DNA of 64,000 nt from Pseudoalteromonas sp. '520P1 No. 423' (GTDB lineage Bacteria; Pseudomonadota; Gammaproteobacteria; Enterobacterales; Alteromonadaceae), in assembly GCF_001269985.1 (NCBI RefSeq), contig NZ_BBZB01000001.1, forward strand, positions 1,364,001 to 1,428,000, in the 5' to 3' direction. This document shows positions 17,261-27,353 of the stretch, piece by piece. Under the pieces are notes generated by a model, which was not told the DNA's origin, did no database searches, and was given only the letters and a program-made list of their open reading frames with translations. The translations under genes were made by a program, and so were the position numbers. Positions within the stretch are counted from its first letter, which is position 1, and each line of letters begins with the position of its first letter.

Positions 17261-17983
17261 GTGACAATGAAAAATAAAAAAAATATGCTAAAATCTTTAT
17301 TTTTATTAGATGAAACCATTATTAAGTCAAAAAGTAATGGATTTATTCAGAGTATTACAAAAACAGATCTTCAAACAATAAAGAGCCAGCATCCAAATTC
17401 GTTTATTTCTCATAAAATTCCAAACTTAATTGTTTTTGAAGAACCCACACACATTAGCTCTGAAGAAATTATGAAAACATTAATTTATAATGAAAGTGTT
17501 ATCCAAGTAAAAGAAAAAATAGCAAGTTCATTTAAAATAAAAGTGGGTTATAATTCTAATAAACAAATGAAACATTATTTGTTAACTTTATTTGCAGAAG
17601 ATATGGCTGATGTTCCAATCGCATACATTAGTTTTAATTTTTCCATAATGGATTATTGGTATGATAACGATGAGTTATGTAAAGATAATAATATTGGAAT
17701 TTGTTGCCATTTAACCTATTTGTATGTATCACCTTCATGGCGAAAAATGGGGATCGCAAGTATACTTGCTACTTCTATGACAACTCTGTTTTGGGAGCAG
17801 TTTCAGCATTCACTAACTCAAATAGAGAACACAGATTTTATTCTATCTCCTTTGATATATAAAGGTATTAATGCTAGTGGCGGAGAAGAAATATTACAAT
17901 TAGTAAATAGCGATATTAATTACTTCGAAAGTCTTTTATCACAAAAAACTAAAAATTATAAACACAGTATTACTAATATCTAA
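17261..17983 (+). CDS. putative GNAT-like acetyltransferase
   Basis: A 240-residue protein. Residues ~155-190 contain LTYLYVSPSWRKMGIASILA, which has the shape of GNAT motif A: a beta strand followed by R-x-x-G-x-A for acetyl-CoA binding. The N-terminal ~90 residues are Lys/Ile-rich and unlike known GNAT extensions. No signal peptide is present. The gene is flanked by an ISAs1 remnant on the left and an IS66 remnant on the right, so it may be accessory cargo. The start at 17261 is the first of two nearby in-frame codons (GTG ACA ATG); the ATG two codons on is equally possible. The substrate is unknown. Confidence 0.5.
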   Translation: MTMKNKKNMLKSLFLLDETIIKSKSNGFIQSITKTDLQTIKSQHPNSFISHKIPNLIVFEEPTHISSEEIMKTLIYNESVIQVKEKIASSFKIKVGYNSNKQMKHYLLTLFAEDMADVPIAYISFNFSIMDYWYDNDELCKDNNIGICCHLTYLYVSPSWRKMGIASILATSMTTLFWEQFQHSLTQIENTDFILSPLIYKGINASGGEEILQLVNSDINYFESLLSQKTKNYKHSITNI

Positions 17984-18240
17984 TCGAAAAATACCTACAT
18001 CGAGTGGTTCACTTTCTTCAGTAACACAAACATGTATGTCATTGCTACAACACAAACAACTGCTATCTGTTAAACAATGTCATTAACTTAAGGATTTAAC
18101 ACATACGTTTATAGCTCATAGAGAACTTGTTTGCTACGAATCTCCTATCTTTTCTAACAAAGTAAACGTCCGGCGACCTGCGTCTAACAAATATTTATCA
18201 GTCTCGTTAAGTTATTACCAAACAATTTTTGGAGTAACTT

Positions 18241-18555
18241 ATGAGAATTATGCGCAGCCAAGAACAATGGCAATCTATTATTAAAGATCAACAATCTAGT
18301 GGTTTAACCATTATTGATTATTGTCGCCAGCATAAACTCTCACTTACTAGCTTTTATGCTCACCGTAAAAAACTAAATGTAACGCAATCTGGATTTATTC
18401 GCGCTAAAGTGACGCACAAGTTGAGTTTGAAACACGCCAACCTGAGAATATTAATCTCTGTGTTGGAAATGCAACGCTTACCTTCCCAAATTCAATCCCA
18501 GCTTCATATCTTGCTCAACTATTGCGAGAGTTTGCCCAATGAAAATGTTTGTTGA
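18241..18555 (+). pseudogene. IS66 TnpA, frameshifted
   Basis: The first ~60 residues (RSQEQWQSIIKDQQSSGLTI... DYCRQHKLSLTSFYAHRKKL) are the IS66 OrfA helix-turn-helix. After about codon 60 the homologous sequence continues in another frame as RQPENINLCVGNATLTFPN and SYLAQLLREFAQ, so a frameshift has broken the gene. TnpA is an accessory protein in IS66 transposition. Confidence 0.75.
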
Positions 18556-18886
18556 TGTGCCGAAGGTGTTTTTACATCGTGATTTTGTCGATTTTAGAAA
18601 ATCCATCAATGGACTCGTTGGTATTGTGGAATATGAACTTACTCGTGATGCTTATACTGGTGCGTTATTTGTATTTTGCAATAAAGCCAAAGATAAACTC
18701 AAAATCCTGTATTGGGATAAAACTGGCTTTGCACTGTGGTACAAGCGACTTGAGAAACAAAAGTTCAAATGGCCTAGCAAAATATCGACTCAAGAATTTA
18801 CATTGAGTTCAGAGCAGCTTCAATGGTTATTATCAGGATATGATGTACTTGGTCATGAACCATTACATTATCAATCACAGATCTAG
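18539..18886 (+). CDS. tnpB: IS66 family accessory protein TnpB
   Basis: A complete 115-residue IS66 Orf2/TnpB: FLHRDFVDFRKSINGLV, YTGALFVFCNKAKDKLKILY, WDKTGFALWYKRLEKQKFKW are the standard family blocks. This TnpB is required for IS66 transposition and is unrelated to the RNA-guided TnpB of IS605. It overlaps the tnpA reading frame by 17 bp. The gene looks intact although its element is truncated. Confidence 0.85.
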   Translation: MKMFVDVPKVFLHRDFVDFRKSINGLVGIVEYELTRDAYTGALFVFCNKAKDKLKILYWDKTGFALWYKRLEKQKFKWPSKISTQEFTLSSEQLQWLLSGYDVLGHEPLHYQSQI

Positions 18887-18982
18887 TTAGATCAAAATAG
18901 CAGTCAACGATCGTGTACATGCCCTTAATATTATTTAAATTCGAAAACAGATTAGACTTAAAATACTTGCTAAACTGCGAGC

Positions 18983-19768
18983 ATGAAAATTGATGCTAAT
19001 AGTTTACTGAGCCAAATTATTAGCGCCAAATATCAATATGGCTTGCCATTATATCGACAAGCAAAAATGTTCAATGATTACGGTATTGAGCTGAATCGTA
19101 AAACCATGTCAGATTGGATCATGCGTTGCGAAGAATTATTTGCTCCGTTGTATGAAAGATTAAAAAAGACCTTACTTAGCCAAGCTGTCATCGATGCAGA
19201 TGGAACGCCCTTAAAAGTAATCAAAGAAGAAAAAACAACCAGCTATATGTGGGTTTATTGCTGCGGTACTGATAAACCGACGATTAACATGATACCAAAT
19301 ATCGTTTTATTTGAATATCATAATAGTCGTGCGGCATCTTGTGTGGTTAATTACCTTGGTGGCTATCAAGGTTACTTACAAGTTGACGGTTAGAGTGCTT
19401 ATGGCAAAACAGAAGCAAAAATAGCAGGTTGTATGGCACATGCACGTAGCAAATTTGTCGACGAAAAAACGGTGCAAGGTAATAATAAAACAGGAAAAGC
19501 AGATGTTGCTTTAAACCTTATCGGAAAACTCTACGGTATTGAAGCTTCGCTAAAAGACAAAAATGTTGATGAAAAATATCAAGTACGACAAGAAAAATCA
19601 AAAGCGATTATCGATAAACTTCATGTCTGGGTAATTAATAATAAAGACAAAATCCCACCGAAATCAAAACTAGGTGAAGCACTTACTTATTGGCTTAATC
19701 AAGCACACAAACTTGTCACTTACTTAGAAGATGGGCGCATTAATATAGATAATAATCGGGCCGAATAA
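18983..19768 (+). pseudogene. IS66 transposase TnpC, truncated with internal stop
   Basis: The sequence begins in the middle of the family alignment (LLSQIISAKYQYGLPLYRQA), so about 150 N-terminal residues including the zinc-finger region are gone. A TAG at 19391 replaces the Tyr codon of the conserved DGYSAYGK block; homology resumes immediately with SAYGKTEAKIAGCMAHARSK. The C-terminus is lost after NNRAE. Confidence 0.85.
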
Positions 19769-19869
19769 TACTTAAATTCTTTGATATTTTACTTATCAGT
19801 AATTCGTATAACTCAAACTCAGCTAGCTTCATTGTGAACCTAACAACATTATTTTTTAGCTGATTATTG

Positions 19870-20400
19870 CAAAGGTGAAGTTAATTTTATAATCATAGCT
19901 CCTGTTGTTTTTAGGCTTCTTTATTTTTCGTTTTGCATAATGGATGGCACAAGCAGCAAGGTTTTTAGTCAGCAGCTTAGCATGTAAGTCTTGTAAAACA
20001 CCTTCAACGGAAACACTAGAATAATTCTCAATATTAATTCGACTTTTTAATACTTTATAATCTTCTTCAACTCCCCATCGTTGGTGATATAAATTAGCAA
20101 AAACAGAAGTTGGATAAGCTTTCAGATCTGTTAATGATGAAACAAAACCTCTGGCTCACCTGATGGCAGGTCAACTCGCACTAACCTTAAGCGTAATGTT
20201 TCTGTCGATATTTTATCTTTTCTACATCGACGAAGAGACTTCTCAGTACCGGGGAAATCTACTATATAACTATATTTCCCACTTTCTAAGAAGGCTTTAA
20301 CAATATTAGAGCTTTTAACGATACGCATGCAGAAATCAACATTCTTTAGTATATGGTATATAAAACCAAACGGCAGAATAACCTCTGTCATAAACGACTA
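19870..20400 (-). pseudogene. IS4-family transposase remnant
   Basis: Leftward frames show IS4-type blocks: VDFCMRIVKSSNIVKAFLES, FPGTEKSLRRCRKDKIST, LRLVRVDLPSGEPEVL, then in shifted frames the region around NLYHQRWGVEEDYKVLK and a C-terminal AKLLTKNLAACAIHYAKRK-like stretch. Several frameshifts and stops are present, and the N-terminal half is missing. No terminal repeat was found. Confidence 0.7.
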
Positions 20401-20430
20401 AATCACTTGTTTGGGTTTTATTTAACAGAG

Positions 20431-20497
20431 CGCAGCGAAGATCTCGGGGGGCTTGCACCTGTACTGAATACTCTAGACTGAGCTTGCCTCAGTCTTG
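20431..20497 (+). mobile_element. solo left end of the IS200/IS605-type element
   Basis: The stretch GAGCGCAGCGAAGATCTCGG, then GGGCTTGCACCTGTACTGAA and the hairpin AGACTGAGcttgcCTCAGTCT match the left end of the IS200-like element at 28371. No transposase follows; the fragment joins the IS5 remnant directly. Confidence 0.6.
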
Positions 20498-21062
20498 CAA
20501 ATGCATTTTCAACTAAGTGCCTATATTTATATAAGCACCAATCTATATCACCATTACCCGTTTTTGAGTTTTACTTTCTCGGGATGACAGGGCTTGAATT
20601 TCTCTCGTACTTTATTTCTAATATCTTCACTATTATAACCTTTATCACCGATAACAAAATCACCCTGAGGCAATAATTCAATCAACTCATTTGCTACTTT
20701 ACTATCATGAACATCACCACCTGTAATAATAAATTCAATCGCTAAATCATAACTATCAACAGCTAAATGAATTTTACTGGTTTTACCACCACGACTTAAT
20801 GCTATCGCTTGCTCTTGTTTAGATGCAGCACCTGTACTGTGCTGGTGTGCTTTAACATACTACCATCAATAAATTCACACTCTGTATCATTATCTTGTGA
20901 TAACCTTTTGAACAGTCTGATTAATATTCCTTTTCTTGACCAAAGAAGAAAACAGCGATAATTAATCGGGGCATGACAATCTCGTTTAGTTTGGTTTTGG
21001 CGAAGTGAATTATACGAGATTGTCACTTACGCACAAAATTCAAACAAAGTTCAACAGCCCCT
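20498..21062 (-). pseudogene. IS5-family transposase remnant
   Basis: Read leftward from the end GGGGCTGTTGAA at 21062 (next to CTAG, a typical IS5 target), the frames give ECEFIDGSMLKHTSTVQVLH, then AIALSRGGKTSKIHLAVDS, VIGDKGYNSEDIRNKVREKF and YRHLVENAFARLRQ in three different frames. An internal deletion removes much of the N-terminal part. It is cut on the left by the IS200-type end. Confidence 0.7.
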
Positions 21063-21375
21063 AGTAGGAAAGAACATCTCATCTGCTTCGAACACTCCAG
21101 CGACCTCAGAAACTTTAAATTGGGTGGGCGCTTTGATAAAACGATGAAGCCACCTGAAGGCGGTGATACTGCGACACACAACTCTTAAGCAACACGCCAA
21201 ATAGGTAAGGCATCTCAAATGCAATCAAGATTGACTTGCCACCTCTCTCTATATCTTAATCTTGCTACAGGGGTTCCTCTCAGTGCGTTGAAAGTTTTAC
21301 TATAAACGTCTTCTTTGCATTTTTAGCGCTGGATATTCGAAAAAAGTCCACTTTCCTATGGTTAGCGAACCAGTG
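21062..21375 (-). pseudogene. IS1595-family transposase fragment
   Basis: Leftward frames show CPHTGSL-IGKWTFFEYP, FNALRGTPVARLRYRERW, then AFRWLHRFIKAP and VSEVAGVFEADEMFFPTR, the zinc-finger and first catalytic (EAD/E) blocks of IS1595 transposases. The IS5 remnant is inserted at the CTAG directly after FFPTR. Confidence 0.65.
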
Positions 21376-21783
21376 TGAGGACAACTGATCTCATTTTCAT
21401 TTTTACATCAATCAAACTGCCGGTTTCATCACTGTTTAGTTCTGCATTGATTTTAGTGCCGATCAAATGCTTCCGATTATTTGTCAGCTTTGGGGTTTAT
21501 TTGATGATATAGTTAAGCAGGTTTTTCTTCATAGTCGTGCCACACATGACCTGTACTCAAATAAGTATAGTACAACTTTTGAGATACACATTTAACGCGA
21601 ATTACGCTAATATTCATTATGCGAAAATGTCACGATATTTTTTAAATAATACCTCATCGATAAAAATTAGTTTTCAGACGCTTTATAGTTCAAAGATAAC
21701 CTATTAAATAACTTGATTAGTATTTTTTACAGTTTCACACAGAAAGTCCCTTAAAATCTATTAAGATTAAAATATTGTGTTTA
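21376..21783. other. gap without recognisable gene
   Basis: About 400 bp of AT-rich sequence between the IS1595 fragment and the SpoIIE phosphatase stop codon. It probably contains the rest of the IS1595 5' region, but I see no convincing coding frame, terminal repeat or RNA. Confidence 0.4.
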
Positions 21784-23907
21784 TTAAGAAGGACAAAACT
21801 TTAACCCTATTACTGTCAAGTCATCGGTTGTTTCCTCTGATTTTTTATATTCTATATTTTTTTCTATCAATATATTTTTTTGCTCATTAAATGGGAGTTG
21901 ATATATGTCTAGCAATGCTTTTTGAAGTTTTTTCTTACCAAAAGGAAACATTTTTGCACCGCCATTTTGATCTATATAACCATCAGTTGTGAGATAAACA
22001 AATGTATCTTGATCTATTTTAATATCATGTTCTTTATATATAAATGAAGTATCACTGGTTCTATAACCAACAGATTGTCGATCGCCTTTAATTTGATTCA
22101 TTTGACCGTTTTGGATATACATCAATGGTAACTCTGCACCCGCATACTTGATTGAATTATCATCTTTATTATAGAGGAGTACACCGCCATCAAAACCTGC
22201 ATTACTAACGCTTTTACTATCTTCTTGGTGTAAAAGTTTTTTTAATGTTTTATTAAAATAACCCAATATCCAACCTGGACTAATTTTTATATTAGGGTCT
22301 TGACTGATTTTACCGATAATTTGTCTCTCAATAGCTTTGACGAGCATAGTCACGAATGCCCCTGGTACACCATGACCAGTACAATCAATAACCATTAAAA
22401 GATATTCATGCCGATTGGGAATATCACTAAAAAGATATATATCACCACCAATCACATCCCTAGGCGTCCACAAGGTAAAATAATCGGTAAAAACTGATTT
22501 AAACTCTTTTTCTTCAGGGATTATTGAGTGCTGAATTAATGATGCATAATTAATACTATCAGTCATTTTTTTATGGGTTGACTCAAGTTCATCCGTTTGT
22601 TTCTGTGTTTTCACTAACAATTTTTCTGTATTAATTCTCGATGTTAACGCATATAAACGTTGACTTATCGGCTCTAAAGAAGCTTTAATAAAAAGCTTTT
22701 GATCTTTTGAAAGTCGTGACAGAAAAGCAAATTCAATCACTGCTATGACACTGTTCTGAAAAAGTAATGGGATTATTACAACAGTCAGGTTGTCACTTTT
22801 TATGGTTGCTGTTTTCACATTTATATTATAGCCAGGTACGTCATCTATAATCTTAACTTCCTTATCAAAAGTAGCTTGCCCGATAACACCTTCTCCATCA
22901 CTAAATTTAGGTAATAATTCTTTTTCACCGTTACATCCATAAGATGACACTAATTGATAAAAGTCCTGTTCTTCACTATGTTTTTTTATATAAAAACAGC
23001 CTATGTTTGCTGAAATATAATTAGCCATAAATTGCAAAACGCGATCTCCAAATTGTGTTGTATCGCGTTCATCACTAATATTTGCATTGAGTTCTGCAAT
23101 CCCTGTTTTAAGCCACTTTTCCTGTTCTATTTTTATAAAAATCTTGCTCATACTTACAACAAATGAATTAAAACACTTAACTAAATCGCCAATTTCATCA
23201 CTCGTTTTATTCTCTATTCTAGATTCAAAGCCTGAGTTTTCTTCAGTTAATTTTTTCATACTACTAATCACTCTTTGAATGGTAGTAGAAATAGATTTAG
23301 AAATAGCGAGGGCAGTGATGAAAATAATTACTGCCGAGATAACAGCTATAAATAAATTTATATAAATAGAGCGCTTAGTTGCGACGCTTGCTTCTTCAAC
23401 GACATCAGAAAAACGATTACTTAAAACATGCCTTGATTCCTCAAGAGAACCCAATAATTCATTGTATAAATCATTCATTTCAAGAATCATTTGCTCTTCA
23501 ACTGACGTAAACTCTTCTTCATTAATGATTTTAATTGACACTTCTGTCGCCAATAATATATAACGACGTAAATCAATTACCGATTTATCGATATATTCTT
23601 TATATGATGCATCAATTTCAGCAATTCTAAATAATCCTTGCTCTAATGGATTTTGTAATTCTTCTATATCTCCTATTAATTCAACTTCTCCAGTTGATAC
23701 TGCGATGGTCAATGAACCTTTAATTTGTTTAAGTTTTAATATTGAGTGATTTATATTGTCTACAATTGGTATATGTAGATTAGAAATATTTGACAAACTA
23801 ATTCTGTTAGATTCACTGACTTGGTAATTAAATAGTATGTTTATTAAAATTCCTATTACTCCAACTAACCCAATAAATAAAATTTTATAAGCAATTAAAA
23901 GACGCAT
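21784..23907 (-). CDS. SiaA-like membrane sensor with HAMP, GAF and SpoIIE (PP2C) phosphatase domains
   Basis: The 707-residue protein has TM1 (~5-25), a ~150-residue periplasmic helical sensor, TM2 (~180-202), HAMP (~203-255), GAF (~285-425), a coiled-coil joint and a C-terminal SpoIIE phosphatase (~470-705). The phosphatase shows PRDVIGGDIYLF, VIDCTGHGVPGAFVTML, TTDGYIDQNGGAKMFPFGKK and TTDDLTVIGLKF, giving the Asp residues of the PP2M/PP2C metal site. SiaA of Pseudomonas aeruginosa has the same membrane-HAMP-SpoIIE plan and dephosphorylates SiaC. Here siaB and siaC lie about 10 kb away on the other strand, beyond several insertions, so partnership is likely but inferred. Confidence 0.85.
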   Translation of the reverse strand: MRLLIAYKILFIGLVGVIGILINILFNYQVSESNRISLSNISNLHIPIVDNINHSILKLKQIKGSLTIAVSTGEVELIGDIEELQNPLEQGLFRIAEIDASYKEYIDKSVIDLRRYILLATEVSIKIINEEEFTSVEEQMILEMNDLYNELLGSLEESRHVLSNRFSDVVEEASVATKRSIYINLFIAVISAVIIFITALAISKSISTTIQRVISSMKKLTEENSGFESRIENKTSDEIGDLVKCFNSFVVSMSKIFIKIEQEKWLKTGIAELNANISDERDTTQFGDRVLQFMANYISANIGCFYIKKHSEEQDFYQLVSSYGCNGEKELLPKFSDGEGVIGQATFDKEVKIIDDVPGYNINVKTATIKSDNLTVVIIPLLFQNSVIAVIEFAFLSRLSKDQKLFIKASLEPISQRLYALTSRINTEKLLVKTQKQTDELESTHKKMTDSINYASLIQHSIIPEEKEFKSVFTDYFTLWTPRDVIGGDIYLFSDIPNRHEYLLMVIDCTGHGVPGAFVTMLVKAIERQIIGKISQDPNIKISPGWILGYFNKTLKKLLHQEDSKSVSNAGFDGGVLLYNKDDNSIKYAGAELPLMYIQNGQMNQIKGDRQSVGYRTSDTSFIYKEHDIKIDQDTFVYLTTDGYIDQNGGAKMFPFGKKKLQKALLDIYQLPFNEQKNILIEKNIEYKKSEETTDDLTVIGLKFCPS

Positions 23908-24256
23908 AGTTGGTTTTTACCTCATTTAAAAACAATTAAAAAAAGTATAGTTGTTAAATAAAGTATTTATCAAACTATTGAACTATAAATTTGTAAAAAA
24001 AAACCTTCAAGATATTGTTTTTTCATAACTAAATATAAATTAAAATGTTAATTTTATTTTTTTCAGCCTGTATGGAGCTAAAATTTGTTTTTTATTTCCC
24101 TATAAAAACCATATACAGCGATCATCTAATAACAGTTCATATGTAAGTTTTCAGGCTTACTCAACCTAAATTCAGGATAAGAATTAGACTAATTGCTCAC
24201 CTAGCTTAGCGTTCAGTTCTTTTGAACAAAAAATCTGAAAGCATAACTGTGGGCAG
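23908..24256. other. AT-rich upstream region of the SpoIIE phosphatase gene
   Basis: Probably holds the leftward promoter of the phosphatase gene. No coding frame, operator or RNA structure could be identified beyond long A/T tracts. Confidence 0.35.
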
Positions 24257-24340
24257 ATGAATAAACTAATTAAACTTTTTTGTGATGTCTATGGTTTCTT
24301 GACCATTTATTACCTTAATGGCAGGGCAACCGTATACTTC
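24257..24340 (+). pseudogene. IS982-like transposase N-terminal fragment
   Basis: MNKLIKLFCDVYGFLTIYY resembles the start of IS982 transposases (MNKL-ELFCDVDDFC). It is cut after about 28 codons by the terminal repeat of the IS630-type element that begins at 24341. Confidence 0.4.
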
Positions 24341-25225
24341 TATAGCTAAATCAAAATAATATGACATAATACTTTGCTGACTTATAGTATCGATTTTCGC
24401 CGACACGTATTGGCTTACAAATAAAGTTATAACCTTACATTTGGAAACACCAGTGAGCACTTCGCTATCAGCTTAAGAACATTATTTCGCTGTCATAACG
24501 ACATCACCCCATGCTCTACCCGCCAAAAAACAGCAACTAAGCTTGATATGGACAAACTTGCAAAAGATGTAGAAAACTATCCTGATGATTATCAGTAGGA
24601 GCGAGCCAAACGGTTAAATGTTGGGCAACCTGCCATTCATTACGGTCTAAAACGACTCAAGATTACCTATAAAAAAAGCGTTGAGCCACCCCAAAACGAA
24701 TGATGAAGCTCGCGTATGTTTTAGGGAAAAAATATCCGCTTATGAAAAAGCAGGTAAAGAAATCGTTTATTTGGATGAAAGTGGCTTTGCTCAGTGTATA
24801 CAACGCCTTTATGGGTATGCAAAATTGTGTTCCCGCTGCTATGGCAACCATGACTGGCATGCTAGAGATCGAGTAAATCTTATCGGGGCAATTATCGGTG
24901 CTACATTGTCACGCTGAGTGTTTTTTCTTGCGACATCAACTCAGACGTATTCCAAGCATGGCTAACCCAAGATTTACTCCCTAAAATATCTAATGATGCA
25001 GTGATTGTCATGGACAATGCTTCGTTTCATAAAAGAGAGGATATTTTTGATGCTATTGATGAGCATGGAGGCACATTGGAATTTTTACCGCCATACAGTC
25101 CTGACTTGAATCCAATAGAAAAGAAGTGGACACAAGTTAAAGTTATAGAAGAGCTAAACGCTGTAGTCTTGATGCCTTATTTACGACGCAAATGGATCAT
25201 GCCAATTTATATTGATCCGGCTATA
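24341..25225 (+). mobile_element. IS630-family element, copy A1 (disrupted)
   Basis: It is bounded by TATAGCtaaATCAAAATAA on the left and the complementary TATAGCcggATCAATATAA on the right, both starting with TA as expected for IS630. The transposase is in pieces: YSIDFRRHVLAYK, HYGLKRLKITYKKS, ALSHPKTNDEARVCFREKIS, IVYLDESGFAQCI and VIVMDNASFHKRED, then FLPPYSPDLNPIEKKW. The last two blocks are the DDE catalytic centre. Frame changes occur at the A-run near 24672 and near 24913; the same two changes are seen in copy A2. A second copy lies inverted at 36022-36906. Confidence 0.85.
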
Positions 25226-25251
25226 ACCAAAAATAAGCTCTGCTCTAAACT

Positions 25252-25355
25252 TATACCTGTGATCAATGAAGATGCTTGATTTATACAAAAATGAGGATCA
25301 TGATATGCCCCATGAAAGAAGTAAGACTTACGCCAGGGCAAAAAGTTGATTTAGA
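25252..25355 (+). mobile_element. left-end fragment of an IS630-type element (type B)
   Basis: TATACCTGTGATCAATGAAG matches the left end of the IS630 element at 31054 (TATACCTGTGATCATTGAAA), and an ATG at 25312 opens MKEVRLTPGQKVDLD before a stop. Only this end survives. Confidence 0.6.
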
Positions 25356-25556
25356 TTAAGTTTACGCCTCATGCTGGCTCTTTTTGGATGTAGTCGTGCC
25401 ATATTGAGGCAAAATCTGCGAATGACCCCCACATCTTCTTCATCATCTTTACGTATTCTACAATCATCTTCTTTGTAGCTGTCTTTTCGAACCTAAAAAA
25501 TTTAATTCAAAAAGCTTAATGCAGATCTCCACATTTGATCTACTACTTATCTTTGG

Positions 25557-25945
25557 GTGATGAAAAAAATAATGGCGTCGTATTCAACAAAAGGTCTTGG
25601 TTATTTAGGTTTGATTTCTGGCATGAACAAAAAGCTTAGTATTGCCAAGTTAATTGATAACACACTCCCTGAGCACAGTGATGACAAGTTTATTTATTAC
25701 GGTCAGCTTGTTGAAGCCATGATTTTAAATGGGTTTGGTTTTGTTGGGCGTACCTTGCATATATATCGGAAATACCTAAATAACGCCATATTGAGCCCCT
25801 ATAAGTAAAGGGAGCAAGGTGGAGTATATTAACGACGATGCTCTGGGGCGCTGCCTTGATAAGCTTTATGAAACTGGTGTGTCATATATTAACCAAACGT
25901 TATAAGCGAGTGTTGTTAAGCACATAGAGCTTCCTTGCGAGGGCA
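25557..25945 (+). pseudogene. IS1634-family transposase N-terminal fragment
   Basis: LGYLGLISGMNKKLSIAKLI, YYGQLVEAMILNGFGFVGRT and, after a frameshift, EYINDDALGRCLDKLYETGV match the N-terminal region of IS1634 (IS4-superfamily) transposases. The catalytic core is missing, so the gene is dead. Confidence 0.7.
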
Positions 25946-26077
25946 TTAATTTAGACTCGAGAAGTATTGTTTTAAATTTGCATTATTAAGAGCACTCATG
26001 AATTCAGGTAATTCATCTGGCTTAATAGTTGCCATGTGTTGAACTTTCGATTTTTCAAAAGCAGACCTGATACCAGA
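25946..26077 (-). pseudogene. P4-type tyrosine integrase fragment
   Basis: A 44-codon leftward frame reads SGIRSAFEKSKVQHMATI, then KPDELPEFMSALNNANLKQY. This fits the linker between core-binding and catalytic domains of P4-family integrases (NP...AF...K.QHMATI.P.ELPELM). Both sides are lost. It hints that this accessory region once contained an integrative element. Confidence 0.5.
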
Positions 26078-26116
26078 TAAAATAATCGGCCGCTTGCGAC
26101 CGGTTATTTTATTTTT
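26078..26116 (+). mobile_element. possible solo right end of the IS200/IS605-type element
   Basis: AATCGGCCGCTTGCGACCGG closely matches the right-end hairpin of the IS200-like element at 28890-28913 (TCGGTCGCTTGCGGCCGA). Alternatively it is a plain hairpin terminator; it sits 60 bp upstream of a porin gene. Confidence 0.4.
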
Positions 26117-26174
26117 GATAATTCTGAATTATTGAACTAGGCTCATAATACTTTAGAATTTAAAGGTAAATTAC

Positions 26175-27344
26175 ATGAAATTAAAACACTGTATCTACTT
26201 CGTATGTCTTTTTTTGACAACACATGTTTCATCAGAAACTAGAATAAATGGTTTTGCTTCAATTGTAGCTGGTCTAGATACTGATGATAAAAACTTTGTT
26301 AATACTCCTTATACCGATGAGATGAGTTTTAAACCAGAAAGTAAATTTGCATTACAAATTAGTACCGATTTATCTGATGATTTAACTGCGGTTGCACAAA
26401 TAATGGCCAGGGGGGCAAATGATTTTGATGCAGAGTTTGAATGGGCTTATTTAAGTTATGATATTAACGAAAATTACACTATCAGAGCTGGGAAACTAAG
26501 AATTCCTTTTTATAAATACTCTGATTATTTAGATGTCGGGTATGCGTACCCTTGGATCAGGCCACCTAGAGCCATGTATAGCCTAACTTTTAGTACCTAC
26601 GAGGGGTTGAGCTTAATTAGCAATTTTTCACTAAGTGATTGGGACATATCATCCAATCTAATGTACGGCAATGTGGAAGGTACTTTTTTCGAAACCACAT
26701 TACCAACCGATGGTACGTTAACTGATAGTATGGGAATTAATGTACAACTGAGCAAAGAATGGTTCAGTATGTATTTTGCTTATTTAGGAACAAAAGTTGA
26801 TATACCTAGGTCTGATTTTGAAAGTATTTCGCAGATTGTCGACTTGGTTTCTCCTGGCGATGGTACTAGTATTAAATTAGATAATGATTACGCAGATTTT
26901 CTAGGAATCGGTTTTACGATTGACTATGAAAATTGGCTTTTTAATTCAGAATGGTCAAATGTTGCGATTGAAGATAATATAACTCTTGATAGTGTTCAAT
27001 GGTACGCTAGTTTAGCTTACAGGTTTGACAATATTATGCCATACATTACATATCAAACAACTGAAACAAAAAGAGAGAAAGCGTCTATTTCAAATAACCG
27101 AATACCTGCCCAGATACATCCTGCTCAACCTCCTTTAAATATGTTTCTGCAGGGTATATTAGATTCTCAGATCTTTGAATATAAAGCATATACTGTAGGT
27201 GTAAGGTACGATTTTCATCCAAGTGCAGCTTTAAAATTAGAATATAATAGCTACTTTGATATAATTGATAATGATAGTTTAGGTAGTATCTCAGATCCAG
27301 AAACTTCTGGAAATATTTCTGTAGCAATCGATTTAGTATTTTAA
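26175..27344 (+). CDS. outer-membrane porin-like beta-barrel (module 1)
   Basis: The 389-residue protein has a signal peptide (MKLKHCIYFVCLFLTTHVSS), a barrel-like alternation of polar and aromatic residues, and a C-terminal strand ending ...ISVAIDLVF with the terminal Phe used by the BAM complex. Diagnostic stretches shared with the second porin at 37663 are SFKPESKFALQ, VGYAYPWIRPP and GVRYDFHPSAALKLEY. AAAGG lies upstream of the ATG. The small PBP-like gene follows after 9 bp, so they form an operon. Whether the barrel is a pore, a receptor or a structural protein is unknown. Confidence 0.75.
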   Translation: MKLKHCIYFVCLFLTTHVSSETRINGFASIVAGLDTDDKNFVNTPYTDEMSFKPESKFALQISTDLSDDLTAVAQIMARGANDFDAEFEWAYLSYDINENYTIRAGKLRIPFYKYSDYLDVGYAYPWIRPPRAMYSLTFSTYEGLSLISNFSLSDWDISSNLMYGNVEGTFFETTLPTDGTLTDSMGINVQLSKEWFSMYFAYLGTKVDIPRSDFESISQIVDLVSPGDGTSIKLDNDYADFLGIGFTIDYENWLFNSEWSNVAIEDNITLDSVQWYASLAYRFDNIMPYITYQTTETKREKASISNNRIPAQIHPAQPPLNMFLQGILDSQIFEYKAYTVGVRYDFHPSAALKLEYNSYFDIIDNDSLGSISDPETSGNISVAIDLVF

Positions 27345-27353
27345 GGAACTACT

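Larger units (their letters stand above)
18162..19768 (+). mobile_element. IS66-family element, right end missing
   Basis: The left end GTAAACGTCCGGCGACCTGC fits IS66-type terminal repeats, and tnpA, tnpB and tnpC follow in order. The tnpC reading frame ends abruptly after INIDNNRAE, where a full protein would continue with the IRPFVIGRKN region, and no right terminal repeat is found, so the element is truncated and dead. Confidence 0.8.

Noticed and set aside
18539..18886. RNA-guided TnpB nuclease (OMEGA system) from the TnpB name
   Set aside because: This is the small IS66 accessory TnpB (115 residues), unrelated to the IS605 nuclease; the IS200-type element at 28371 has no TnpB or IscB.
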